Shown here in pieces: positions 48,001-59,688 of a stretch of DNA of 64,000 nt. Positions within the stretch are counted from its first letter, which is position 1; every line of letters begins with the position of its first letter. Source of the DNA: Candolleomyces eurysporus (lineage: Eukaryota; Basidiomycota; Agaricomycetes; Agaricales; Psathyrellaceae); assembly GCA_027579435.1 (NCBI GenBank), contig JANBPK010001044.1, positions 62,001 to 126,000 on the forward strand, read 5' to 3'. The position numbers and the translations under genes are program-made. The notes beneath the pieces were generated by a model. That model was not told the origin of the DNA, searched no databases, and was given only the letters and a program-made list of their open reading frames with translations.

Positions 48001-49992
48001 GATCCGAGAGCATGTGCAACATGTGTTGTCCAGGGTCGAAGAACCGTGGGAGATAAGACGGGTACCACTGCCATCATGCAACCAGGAACACATCAAGCCC
48101 AAGTCCCAAGTCCAAAAGGTTAAAGCCTTTGTGTCAACGACGGAAACCAGCATGGGGCCCATGGCGAATCGACGATGCAGACGACAAGGACTCATTTCGC
48201 ACTTTGGCCTTCCGTTGTCCATGGGTTGTCAAGAGGCAGAGACGGCGGCGTTTATTTTTGGGTAGCAGCGGGAAAAGCCGAGGAGACAGTTCAGTGCCGC
48301 GTGCCGGGTGTATAAGCCAGCATCGTGTCGCCGGTGCGGTGTGTTCTTCAGAATGCAGCCTAAGATAGACTGCGGGCGATATCTATAGAGAAGTTGTCGG
48401 TCCTTGTCAGACTGAGCTTGTGAAGGGGTCTAGGAAGCAGGGGCGATAGTCTTCCAGCGCTGCTGCTCTATTGAGCCTTCTTAGCCAGTAGAGGAAAGAG
48501 AGTTGAACAGGGAGGACTCACTACATGATCCCGATGAAGACCACTGTCCCATTCATGCAGTTTCTGGTAAGATATTGATTGGGTATGGATTGGGCTGCTA
48601 GATGGTCAAACGATAGCAATGAATGAAGGTGTAACGACGTACCTGCTTGCCATATCGCCCACCACCTGCAATAATCCACAGTCCAACCCTTAAACCATCT
48701 TATAGATCCTCTAGAAAGTCCGAAATCGACAAACAGACTTGACGTAGTGCTTGACGCTAGCGCTGGGCGCTCGAGACGTACAGACGGGCGTCAGATACTT
48801 CAGTGGTCACGGCATTGAGCCCAGCAGTCGGCGCCTTCGTATTTCTCGACAATTCTGCGATATTGGACTTGACCGCCCAGCAAAAGAGGCATGGGGGACG
48901 GTCTGGTCTAAAAGTGGGGGAAAAAGGAAAGGTTAGGTCACGACGCAGCACCCTTTTTAAAGAACTAGCCTTTTAGCTGTCCCTGGGCGGTCTTTGGGCG
49001 CCATTTCGTTAGCCCTGATCGCCTTGGACGCCCGAAAAAAAGCGCGCCCAGTACTGGTTTGAGAGAAGATGGATGCCTGTAAAGGGAGTGAGCGCGAAAG
49101 TCACGCCGCAAATGCGGTAAACAAATACATAGGCATCATATTTCCCGGTCCCACCGGCATATTCTGCCTTACAGCGCCCATGCAGTTTTCGCCTCTCTTG
49201 TCCTCTGCCACCACAATCTCCAGGGTTTCGACCGTGGAATCGCCTATTGACCCTCTTTCCTCGACTCTGGACCTTTCTCAAGACTCGGGCAAGAAAATAG
49301 ACTTCTACGGCAGGTTTCGAACCGGTTTCCCGAAACTACCGGCAAATGGGCCTTGAACTTTGTACGGTAGATCATTTTGCTGTAAGTGGTACTGGCAGCT
49401 TCTGCGACAGTTTGCTCAGTTTCTCTCGACATTTAGTGGTCATGAGGCAACCCTACGGGCTCCAGGACCGTAGCTTTAGCCACCGAAAAGAACGTCGAAA
49501 AGAACGAAGATAGCCTGTGTTCTATTCGCACCTACTCGTGGGCGAACGGGCTTCGGTGGTCACAGGTGGGCGGCCACTCCCATGGCGGCCCACGGTCAGC
49601 GCTGGACCAGCGCCCGCTGCGGGGGGTTCGTTCAACGACCTGCCAGCCCGAGACGTCTCTCGCCTTCGAGAAGAGAAGAAGAGCCCGACTTCGCCTTCTT
49701 ACGAGAAGGGTGGATCGGACACAGGGTGGGCGCTGTTTTAGGTTTGGAAGCATAATTGGACTGGTGCGTTTTCATTATCATCTCACAGTGCATAGAAGGG
49801 CGGCTAATTAAATAGTTTCATTTTTGGTACAGCTGTTATCGAAAGGATAAAGACATGTAAGTATCTATTACACTTGGACGTTAGTATTGTACAACTGATA
49901 TGCAATTGGTATAGGGGGGCGATGAATGTCGAATGCGAATAAACAATGGTCAAAATCCGAGTCGTAACCAAGAAATTGAAATAGAGAAGAAA
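45087..49992. other. Gene-poor 4.9-kb stretch
   Basis: From the VTC4 stop to the stop of the first Zn2Cys6 gene, no frame carries a recognisable domain. Short frames of up to about 150 codons exist on both strands but lack consistent splice sites and look random. No terminal repeats or transposase motifs were found by eye. Ns lie at 45256 and 46326. The first part is probably VTC4 3' UTR. Confidence 0.5.
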
Positions 49993-52434
49993 TTAGAGAA
50001 GGAGGACCGTCAACTGCTGGTCCCGCATAATCTCCCGCATGTCGACGGGTTCACCGCTGACGCTAACGTCGCGCCGTTGCCAGAGAGCCTCCATTAGCAA
50101 CCGTGTTTGGAGCAAGTTCCCGTAAGTCTCATTCAGCCCTTGTAGCCGGCCTTTCAAGTAATCGCGTTTATTGGAGTCGTTGGTCATGCAACCGGCGAGG
50201 CAAATAGGGAAAACGAGAGCTCGGTCCAAGTTTGACGGTCGGAGTCGGTCTAACCGCCTCACGATCTCGTCGACGGAGGAAGAAATTTCAGCTACACCTG
50301 CTAAGCGTGATCAGGAACGCGTTACAAATAAGAAAGAAACGAAGAAAAACTCACCAGGCGTCGAGTTGCTAAGAATCGTATGCAAATAAAGGAGGGCAGA
50401 CTCGCGGAAGATGGAGATGGACATTGCTCGGTGGAGTTCATTGGGTAGGTCACCCTCTGCCAACCCCTCGATGGTGCTGAAGTTGTCCTTCTCCTCCGTG
50501 GCCTTGTGCCGCAGAATAGAGTCCTGGATCTTCATGCCCTTCCCGACGAGCTCGGGGTAGCTCAGGGTGGCATTTCGAACCTGGGTCGCCTTCCATTGCG
50601 CCAATGCCGAGATCTCAGCCATGGCAAGCAACGTGTCGTCCGCGCAACCAGTTAATGAAGCCATATCCAGGCCCGGCAAAGAACCGTTCCGATCATCAAG
50701 TAACGACTTCCACAAGTTAAGGAACTTTGGGGGGCGCATGAATGACAGGCTCGAGAAGATGTCCAACCACTGTGAATCGAGATCGATCAGTTAGCGCAAA
50801 TCCTTTTGCCACGAGAGGGGATCAGCGACGAACCATAATCAACTTGACGAGCAACTGGGACGCATCCGACATCGAGAGGAAGATGGTCCGCATGTTCTCA
50901 CCAGCGAGGGAGAGGTTGGACTGGAGGAGCCATGCGCAAAGGATGTCGAATGGCTCTTGCCAGTCTGCACTGCCTCCCGACAAGTGGGAGTAGCTGACGA
51001 GATGGAGGGCAGCGATGGCATCGCTCTCGCTCCAGCCGCTGCCGTTGTCACGGTTCGCCTTGAGCTTGAACAGCGCCTCTTGGTAGAGGTAGTGCGCTGA
51101 CGAGCCGCCGCTCTGTGGAGCCTCGAGCCCCTCCGCAATTCTGAGCTGGGTGAGGTGGAGGTCGCCGAGGGCGTAGATGGCAAAGGTGGGAGCACCTCGT
51201 GGCTCCTGCGACATCACCTGCGATTTGATGGTTAGAATCCGTGATAAAGATATTGGCAGAGAGGACGACGTACTCGGTAAGTGACATCAGATAACTGCTT
51301 GCCAGCGAAGACGAACTGAATTTTGGATACCCGATCAAAATAGTGGTGGACGAGGTCGTCGTACATCGACGTGTGACTCAAGCTCCCGAAGGTAGTCATG
51401 GTCTGGGGCTGCATGTCCGAATAGGACATCATGTCTGCACCCTGAAAAAGGTTGAAGGAGGGATCGAGGAGTGGGTCGACCATGCCGTATGATGAGTGTG
51501 AGGAGATGGATGCGGGTGAGTAAGGGTAAATGCCCTGGTCAAATGTGTGGAGATTTAAATCGCTGAACGAAGACGTTGATAGTTGCTCAAATGGTGCATT
51601 TGAACCTGTACAGATCGATGCCTGTAGTCAGCAAGATGTTAACGAGAGTGTTCATATCAAGACTCACCGGGCATGCCGGGGATCAGGCCCGTATCACTTT
51701 GACCGTATGGGGTCTCAGCGAACTGGCCGTAATTTTGGAACTCGGGAGTGGGTGGAGGATGGGCAATGGTGACTGGAGGGGTGCTGGGCTCGGACACTGT
51801 GGTGCTGGGGGTGCTTCGGGGGTGGGATTGTCTTTGAGAAGGGACATTCATGGGGCTATGGCGAGGTTGACCCCGGATGAGGCCAGCTCGGGATAGCTGA
51901 GCCTTGATCCCGGCCTTGTAGGCATCAACATTTTTCTTCTCCTGTGTACGCCAAGGTCTGTGGGTAAGTTTATGACTGATAGTTTGTGGCGAGATTGCTT
52001 ACCCTCATCCAATCAGGACGCTTCGGGCCCCACCCTAGGCACTTGATAGTCAACCGCCGACACGTCTTGCAAGAGTCACCCTCGCGTTGTTCGTCGCATT
52101 TCTGAAGACATATGAGCAAGGGGATAGTCAGGGATTGCCACTATCACCAACCTTCCGTCGAACACGGCATGTCCTGCGAATTTCGGGTCAGCTTCACTGG
52201 AGGTGGTGGGATGACAAAGACATGGGGAACTCACCAGCAACCACCTTTGCCTGCGTTCTGGGAACGGGGGAGGCTTGTTGTGGATCGAGTAGGGGTGCCG
52301 CTTGAGCTTTGACCACTCGTGTCGTCGTCGATAAGACCCGCGTCTAGTGGCATTGTGCGCGTCTCGGGGGACACATTCGCTGATGTAGAAGGGGAGTTCG
52401 AGCTGCTAGGAGAAGGATACGTCCCGTAGGCCAT
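49993..52434 (-). CDS. Zn2Cys6 transcription factor (paralogue 1)
   Basis: The N-terminus MAYGTYPSPSSS is Ser/Thr/Pro-rich. The binuclear zinc cluster then spans three exons: GKGGCWTC, RVRRK, and KCDEQREGDSCKTCRRLTIKC, giving CX2CX6CX8CX2CX6C. This binds DNA at CGG-type sites in the family. KCLGWGPKRPDWMR and a linker with DAYKAGIKAQLSRAGLIRG follow. The remainder (DDLVHHYFDRVSKIQFVF through DQQLTVLLL) is the helical fungal-specific regulatory region, with motifs such as AIAALHLVSYSHLSGG. It resembles the gene at 55660-57930 in domain order and in two intron positions, after RRK and after the Trp-x-Arg of the linker. Target genes are unknown. A further intron splits the codon for Trp in GCW. 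Confidence 0.85.
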
Positions 52435-55400
52435 GGTTAAGAGGAACGGAGGATGGATTGGCCGATGCTACAGAGAGCAATCTGAAGAAAAGGAAACGGA
52501 GGTCGGAGAGATTTGTTGGAGGGCTGGTTATAGGAAAGGGCTCGTAGGAAAATCGGTGCAAATCTCCGTGATACAAACTGGGAAGGAGATGGAAGAGAGG
52601 ACAGAAAAAGGGAAGAGACTTGGACAGTTGATGGGGACGTTTCCAAGGAGCGGGCCAGATATGCAAACGGGAAGGCGACACAACATGGCTCATATTGAGT
52701 GTTTGGAGGAGAGCAGCCAACCCTGATGTTCCTATCCCCGGAAGTTGATCGGCAGATCCAGATGGGGGCCGGTCACTCAATTTGATCACGGTTGCTGCAT
52801 TTGTCCTGGTTCCACTTATGTTACCCCCATCCTCGTCGGACCATTCTAGGCTGCGATACTGACGGCAGCTTCCTCCCCCCGTCAGCTTCCAACCCACATG
52901 ACTCTTCTCGAGGTGAAGAGGAAGCTCCTGCTCTGAATTGCTGTATATCGTATCCGCGACCTTGTCTAGAATAGCCCACGAGTGGCTGTTCGCGCCTGTG
53001 CATAGCCTAAAGACAATCCTCCAGCTTACCTAATTTGCGATGAGCTCGCAACCTGTGTCTTCGCTGCCTTTCCTCTTCACTTTTGAGGGAAGAGTTCTCC
53101 ACGCCGTCGCATCCCCATTGCCCCTCCATCACTGATGCGGCTGTACCCAGGACTTCTTAACCGTGCCTTGCCGTTCTTTTCGTCAGTGTCCAAGATCTAC
53201 ACAAAAGGAAAACTATTTACAGCCAATTGACAGGTTATACAGTAACATTAGCCAAGTTATGTGGTAAAAAGTGTACCCAAAACACAAAAGGCTTCTATAG
53301 CCAACGAGATCATTCTTGTAGGACCCATACGCCTTTTCCACTTGCCGATTGTGTCGAAATGTCAGACAGTCACATCCGTTCGTGACTGATTCTGCACTGA
53401 CGGTGGTCGTCGGTCGGGCTCGCTGTGACCGCACCCGCTTCTTTTTCTGATCCTCTCCTGAAAGTCACAATCCAATCTATGATTCCGTTGAAAATCTCTT
53501 GTTCCCCCTCAAGACAGAACATGTTCGTCCGTACGTATGTTTGTTTTGTTTTGGGGGGCCACGATTTTTTCGTGTTATGTCAATGTGTTTCAACGTTATC
53601 TATTCTTCTCTCCTAAAATAACGTACCACAAGCCGGAGTGAGGCGGTTTCTTACCCACACTCTGGCACATCGAACTCAGAGTAGCCGTATCTTCGAGTCG
53701 GTTATCTTTTTTCGCTGGAGCAATGGACAGCCTGCTGAGCAACATTGACGTTGGCCAGCCGACGGCGTCAGTTGCAGTGGCACCGCGTCGAGGGTCCCCC
53801 CACCCCCCCCAATCCTGTACTTTACGCGACATCAGTTGTCTTCCCATCGATGTTCTCGGTCCTCGTTCGACGGCTTTCCCTAAGCCGCGTGCCTAATCTC
53901 TACCGTGGTTCTCTGGAATTAACTAAACATTTCCTTTTCATTTCATTTGCTGTTGGGGCCACAAGGCTAGCCACTCGATCACCGTCTAAACCGCAGAATT
54001 TTGTTTGTTGGTGCTGCTGCCCCCTCCACGGATCCATTTATCTTGATCCAACCAAAAGGAAGCAATGCATATACATCATGAATTAAAAGGAACCTATGGC
54101 CGGCCTTGGAGCTGGGAGGGGAGCCAACGCGGGTGTTTTTTTTCTTTTACTGCTCGCTGGGTTCTGGGTTGGGGTTTTCCCTCTCGTCAAACCCAAAACT
54201 AAATAGGCTTCGTAAGCAACTGAGATGTGATGGCGGCAGCTATTCCCAGGCCTGTCGCCCACCTGTCTGTTGTTGTCCATGTCTGTCTGTCGTCCTGTCG
54301 TCGTGGTTGGTTTCAAGGGAAAAGTAAACCAGCCCCATCGGACCTGGATGGTCGGTACGGCCAACCATGTCCTAGGGATCAATGTGTGTTATGGAACAAG
54401 GATTTTGGAAATGTATAGAATAGAGAACAACAACGATAACAACGACAACAAGGTTTAACTTTGATTCAATTCAATTCAATACATAAGTAGGGGAAAGCTA
54501 GTACACGCGGCCACAAAAAACGAAACCTGTACGACATCTTGTCAGGACGTATGTGTATGTCTGTTCGCTGCAGAGCAGTGGCTGAGGCCTGATCAAGACG
54601 AAACGAGGAATGATAACAAGTAAAACAAGATAGAGGGAAGAGAATAGAGAAATCAGACGAAATGTGACTCTTGAGTGTACTGGAATGCTGTGTCGCTAAA
54701 AGCGAGATATACATATAACATGTAACAGACGACTGGAAACAGAAAGAAAAGTGGCAGAGAAAGCGATGCAGAGGACCGGCCGGGGACCATGTACGCATTG
54801 CGCATCATGGTCGGCGACGCATAGATTAAGAAAATAGGGTTTTTGTTCTGGTGATAAGCAGGAGAAAATCGAAAATCGAGAGGAAAAGGAAAACAGAACC
54901 AAGGGCCAAAAAGAGAGCAAGTCCATTCCAATCCAATCCATGGCGTCGGGACTGATCACAAGGAGATCATATAAAAGGGGAGAAGGATAACTCTGTGGAG
55001 AACGTGTGGCGACAGACGAATCTACCTGTGCATCGGCATCGGAAAGACTAAGCAGTGATGATGGTGATTGATGATGATGGTTGATGTGGGTGTTTGATGG
55101 AATGAGAGGGGGAGGGGGAAAGGGGGAAACGACGATGATGCTAGATGCTGAAAGATTCAAGCAACAGATGTCGATGATGCCCTCCCGTTTGCCGTTTCAA
55201 CTCGATCAATCTTCAGCTTCCATATCACCAAAGCCGCGAATCCGATACGAAAATCACCAGACAAACTTTTTTTCGCATCGGAGAAATGCTGGAGGCGAAG
55301 AGACAAAGGAAAGGGGAACATAGACGCCATGGGGTTGAAAAAGGAAATGGGGCGAATTAGGTGCGAGCCTCGAGGCAAGGAGTGCTGTTGTCGTCACCTA

Positions 55401-55659
55401 GCCGAGGGTCCGTTGAGAACGGTGGACAATGGACTGGGTCGGGTAGGGTGTGGACGGATAGGTGATCAGGCGATCGCGACCGCGACGACAGCCCAAGACC
55501 CGTGAAAAAAGGTGTAAAATGCGTGTCGGTTATCTGCCATGCTGTTTTGTATTTTGTTATCGCAAGTTCCGGGAAAGTGCGTTCGTTCTTCATAACGTTG
55601 AAGGGACCAACCGACCTCTGGAGAGGGGTCCGTCACGGTTGAGCGGTACGGTGTCTCGC
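52435..55659. other. 3.2-kb intergenic region between the two regulators
   Basis: It holds the upstream region of the first Zn2Cys6 gene and the downstream region of the second. A 163-codon minus-strand frame at 52406-52897 shows no domain and overlaps the start of the first gene, so it was treated as leader or chance. GAT-rich patches occur near 55060-55140. No gene was recognised. Confidence 0.5.
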
Positions 55660-57930
55660 TCAGACGAGCAAGATCTCCCGTTCCTTGAGGATTTGGCGCC
55701 AGGGAACAGGGAGTGACGGGTTAGAAGCCACCACCTTCCATACGTCTTCTAGCATCTTCCTGATAGACGCACAGTTGCCTACGCCTTCTCCGTGTCTTCC
55801 GTTCGATTCGCGGTCGAGATGAGAAAGAAGCTCCTCGCGGTACGTCCGGTTGTGTGTCAGGCTTCCACAGATGTAGATCCCAAACACCGTACTCCGAATG
55901 ACGGACCGCGAAACAGCGTAGATGTCGAGCCCTGGGGTGAGCAGGTTCCGGAAACAAGCGATGAGCTCGTCCACCGCATCCTGAGTCTTCTTCACCTGGG
56001 GGTAGTCGTCGTTGACCACGGTGGCGAGGAAGAGCTTGGTCGCACAACGGAAGATCTCCGAGGCGAGGTACCGAATGTGCTCCATATCCTTGTCCTCCCC
56101 AATCTCCATCGAGGGCTCGAAAGGCTTCTTGTACAAATACGTGTCAATGTCGCTCGCCTTCTGGACCAGCTCCTCGATGCTCAACCTCCTCTTTATCTTC
56201 TCGCTATCCTTCCACGCAGCCAGTGCCGACGTCTCCGCCAACGCCCACACCACCCTATTCTCACAACCCATCGGCGACATCATGGAGCATTGCGAGCTAC
56301 TGTCAAATGTCGGGTCGTAGACGCCCGGATAGTTGGGGTTAAACATGGCACGTATCTCTTGCAGGAAATGCGGCGGCCGGGCGGTAGTGATAGACGCCAA
56401 AACGTCAAACCAAATCGACGTCTTGACAATGAAGGCGTCTTTCCAATTTGCATATAAGAGGGCGTCCTTTGGGTTGCCATACGCCTTGCTCCCCAACACC
56501 TTCTTCACGTACTGCGTCGCCAACTGCAAAAAGTTGAGCCAGGCGCCCTGTCCCCCGTCGAACAGGAACATCGACACGCCGTGCAACGCCGCAATAGCAT
56601 CGTCGGGGTCGTCAAAGTTGCCTTTGCCCAGCTCGTCCAGCAGAGAGTGCAGCTGAGTGTGCATCTCCGAGTTGGCGAGTACAGCCTGGTTGGGATGCTG
56701 TTGGCGTCTATAGTAGATGCTCGTCAACAGTGACAGAGCTTTTTGGGAATTTGGATGGGTCTGGCACGACTCCCATATCATGGTTGGGAGGTTGGACCGG
56801 TCGCCCAGCAGGTACTGGATTTCTGAAATGCGGAGGACGTATGTGCGTACGGATTCATCGATTAATCCTTGGGGGACAAACGTATTGGGGGTCTGATAGA
56901 TGCTGAGGTAAAACGGATCGCTTGGTCTTGGATCCTCTTGCAACGAAATGGCGTCGATGGTGTCAAATCCGAGGATGGGTTCAGTGTATAGTTTGCCGAA
57001 TCGACTTGAAATGGCGGGCGAGAGTTGGCTGAAAGCTGGTGGAAAAAAGGCGGCGGGGGGGGGGGAATAAATCATGTTAAAAATACAGGTCATTACAAGT
57101 AGTTAATAATACATCTCACATTCATCTAGACTAAGGGAGGGAGGGTAAGAATGGCCGGGCAAGTGTTCATCGTAGGAGCCGTTGTTCGAGTACGGGGAAA
57201 TAGAACGTTGATGAGTATGCAAACCTGAAGCACGAGAGGGTCGGTCAAAACGGAAGATCAAACTCGGACGGAATCCACAAACCAGGCTGGGCAAAGGCGT
57301 TCATCCCAGGACCGAACCAGGCCTGCTCGTTCTCGACAGGCTGGTCGCGGACGGAGGAGGTGACGAGACGATGACGATCGTCGTCGTCCGAGAGGGAGAG
57401 GGAACGGGTGGGCGGGCTCTCAGATGACGAGCTGTGGTGGTAGCTGAGATGCTGGTCTACCGACAGTCTGAGGATCTGGGGCCCGCCATCGGAGGCGCGC
57501 GAGCCAGAGCCCGAGTGGCCCTTGATAAGGCCCTGCGAGGCCAGAAAGACCTTGATTTGCTCGCGCAGCGCAACCACGTTGCGGTTCTCCTACACGCCAC
57601 GATGAGCGACCACGATGCAGACAGGGGAAGGGGGGGGGGACACGTACCCTCAACCACTCGGGCCGTTTGGCGCCAAAGCCGAGGCACTCGAGCCGGAGAC
57701 GATCGCAGGTCTTGCAGGTGTCGCGGTCAGTCCGCTCTTCGTCGCATTTCTGTGCACAAGCGCCGTGCAGGGGCAGACGTCGTCAGCGCCAGTTTCGCTG
57801 ATAAGGGCGGGCGCTCACTGACCTTGCGTCGAATACGACAGGTATAGCAGCCGGTCTTTGCTCGGACAGCGCCTTTGGCCTTTGACGCCCCGGACTTCTT
57901 GGATTGGGAAAGCTTGGGGGCTGGGGGCAT
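55660..57930 (-). CDS. Zn2Cys6 transcription factor (paralogue 2)
   Basis: The start ATG at 57930 gives MPPAPKLSQSKKSGASKAK, a basic lead-in to the zinc cluster GCYTCRIRRK / KCDEERTDRDTCKTCDRL then RLEC, again CX2CX6CX8CX2CX6C. Next come LGFGAKRPEWLR and ENRNVVALREQIKVFLASQG, matching the linker of the other regulator. A Ser/Asp-rich stretch precedes the regulatory domain, read from about AFSQLSPAISSRFGKLY to the stop at 55660, with DAIAALHGVSMFLFDGGQGAW, EIRAMFNPNYPGVYDP and SVIRSTVFGIYICGSL. Exon edges between 57300 and 57000 are uncertain; LHTHQRSISPYSNNGSYDEH is probably a small exon there. Runs of 10 or more C on the sense strand lie in the introns near 57055 and 57630. The target is unknown. 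Confidence 0.83.
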
Positions 57931-59688
57931 GATGGAGGACGTCGTCTGGGGCGGCGAGGGGTGGTGGTAGGTATACAGGGGGCAAGGGATGGACAGCAGA
58001 TTATGGATACAGAGTAGGGAAAGCAAGAAATTAGCAGAAGGCGTAGATGGGTCGTTGGATGGAGGCCATCGAGGCCCTGTAGTTATAAAGGAGGCAGAGA
58101 CCAGTTGGGACGACCTCAAACGCCCAAAACAAACACAACGGCGCTGCTCTGCCCTTACGTAATCTATTCCGGCAGGCGCCGCGATCTCCCTCGCATCTGG
58201 GTATCTGGGGTCCTCGTCGCCCTCTAATGAAGCTGCAGCCTGTGCTGCCCTCCGAACCTAATCATTTGCCCCTCCTGTATTATGCCTTTTCCAATCTCAA
58301 GTTTATTTGCGCCTGACACTCCCCTTGGAAGTCCTCACGGCATACATTGCCACTGTCCGAGCGGTCCTGCCCGCACACCAAGAGCAGCACAAAGACACGA
58401 CGTTACGACCGTTTCAATTCACCCGTTGCGCACACACGACGGATAGGGCGATAGACGGCTATTGTCTGTGGCTCTCTCGGAAGTGACACGATATGATCAT
58501 CATGTACTTGGATCCAAATCTCTCTCAGAGAACAATCGCCGTCCGTGATGATTCCCATTGCCATCGCGGATCGGAAAGGGCACGTACATACTCTTATCTC
58601 AAATCTTAAATGTATCCACGAGTATTCGGTTCCCCCGCAAGTATTCAATTCAGAATACATGTATGTAGCTACAAAAGCCCATCCTGTTCATCCACGAGTC
58701 ACATAGGCTTTCAACGTCCAATAGCTGCCATCTGCCCCGGCTACTACAAACCTCACAATCACAATCTCTGTTTTTCCTGTTCTGTTCCGTGGAGGGATAG
58801 ATTTGAACGGAACTTGGCCAGGGAGCTCCAAATTAACCCCATCGTCGATCGGGATTGCTCAGGATGGAAAGATGAAGATGCAGTTCTCAATAGTAGCAAA
58901 GCACAGGCAATGTCTACCCTCTACTTCTTCCACTCCACGAGGCCTTCGAATTCTTCGCCCATTGACGTCTGTGGGTCCACTGCATACATACAGTAGCACA
59001 TCCGACCGGTAAAGAAAGGGGCAAAGGTTCCAGAGTACAGGCGAAGAAAAACCTATTGTTCCCATCCCTCGTGGGGGGTGGTGACCGGTAGGTCCTCCCG
59101 GTATTTTCGAGAATGGGCAAAACAGGATCCAGGCATCTCCTTCTCGATAGTACCCTTACACTGAATGACCGGAAGGATTAACAAAAGATCCTCAGCACTG
59201 GGACGCAGAAACCAAATTCGAATTCCAATGTGACGAAAAAGAGAAAAAAATTCCATACATATGCGTTGTCCACCATAACACGAGAAAATAGAAATCAGAC
59301 TAGAGAAATATACTTGGGTATAGGTACAAATCAAAGAGTCGAACCGACAGGCTAAGGTAGGGAGGAGAACCAACAAGCCTTCATGGAAGAGGCTAGTTGC
59401 AAAGAACAGTAGTTTGAAGGGGAGAACGACAGACACCGGGGAAAAGGAGATAAGATAGAGGAAAAAGGATAAACGAAGCCCACACGAAAAGAGGCATAGC
59501 GTCAAAAGAAACACCCGGACCACCAAACCAACTCTATCAACGCCTCTCGTCGATCCGTGGTCCCGACAGACGCCCATAAGAAGCAAAGAGACAGAGGGAG
59601 AGATAGATAGATGGAGGAAAAAGAGAAGAGAAATAAACTATAGAATACAAAGGATAACGATAAAGAATTTAGGAGTTGGATAGTGGGT
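57931..59688. other. Intergenic region
   Basis: A 1.76-kb gap between the start of the second regulator and the end of the PH-domain gene. A 177-codon minus-strand frame at 59053-59586 is hydrophobic but low in complexity and has no recognisable domain; it is probably the 3' flank of the PH gene. A GATA-type tetranucleotide run lies near 59601-59610. Confidence 0.45.

Noticed and set aside
49300..49350. tRNA-like B-box (GGTTCGAAACC on the minus strand)
   Set aside because: The T-arm stem does not pair beyond two base pairs, and no matching acceptor or anticodon arm was found.
52406..52897. 163-codon minus-strand frame upstream of the first Zn2Cys6 gene
   Set aside because: It overlaps the start of that gene, has no domain, and looks like leader sequence.
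59053..59586. 177-codon hydrophobic minus-strand frame
   Set aside because: It is low-complexity with no recognisable helices in a family pattern, and lies in the probable 3' flank of the PH-domain gene.
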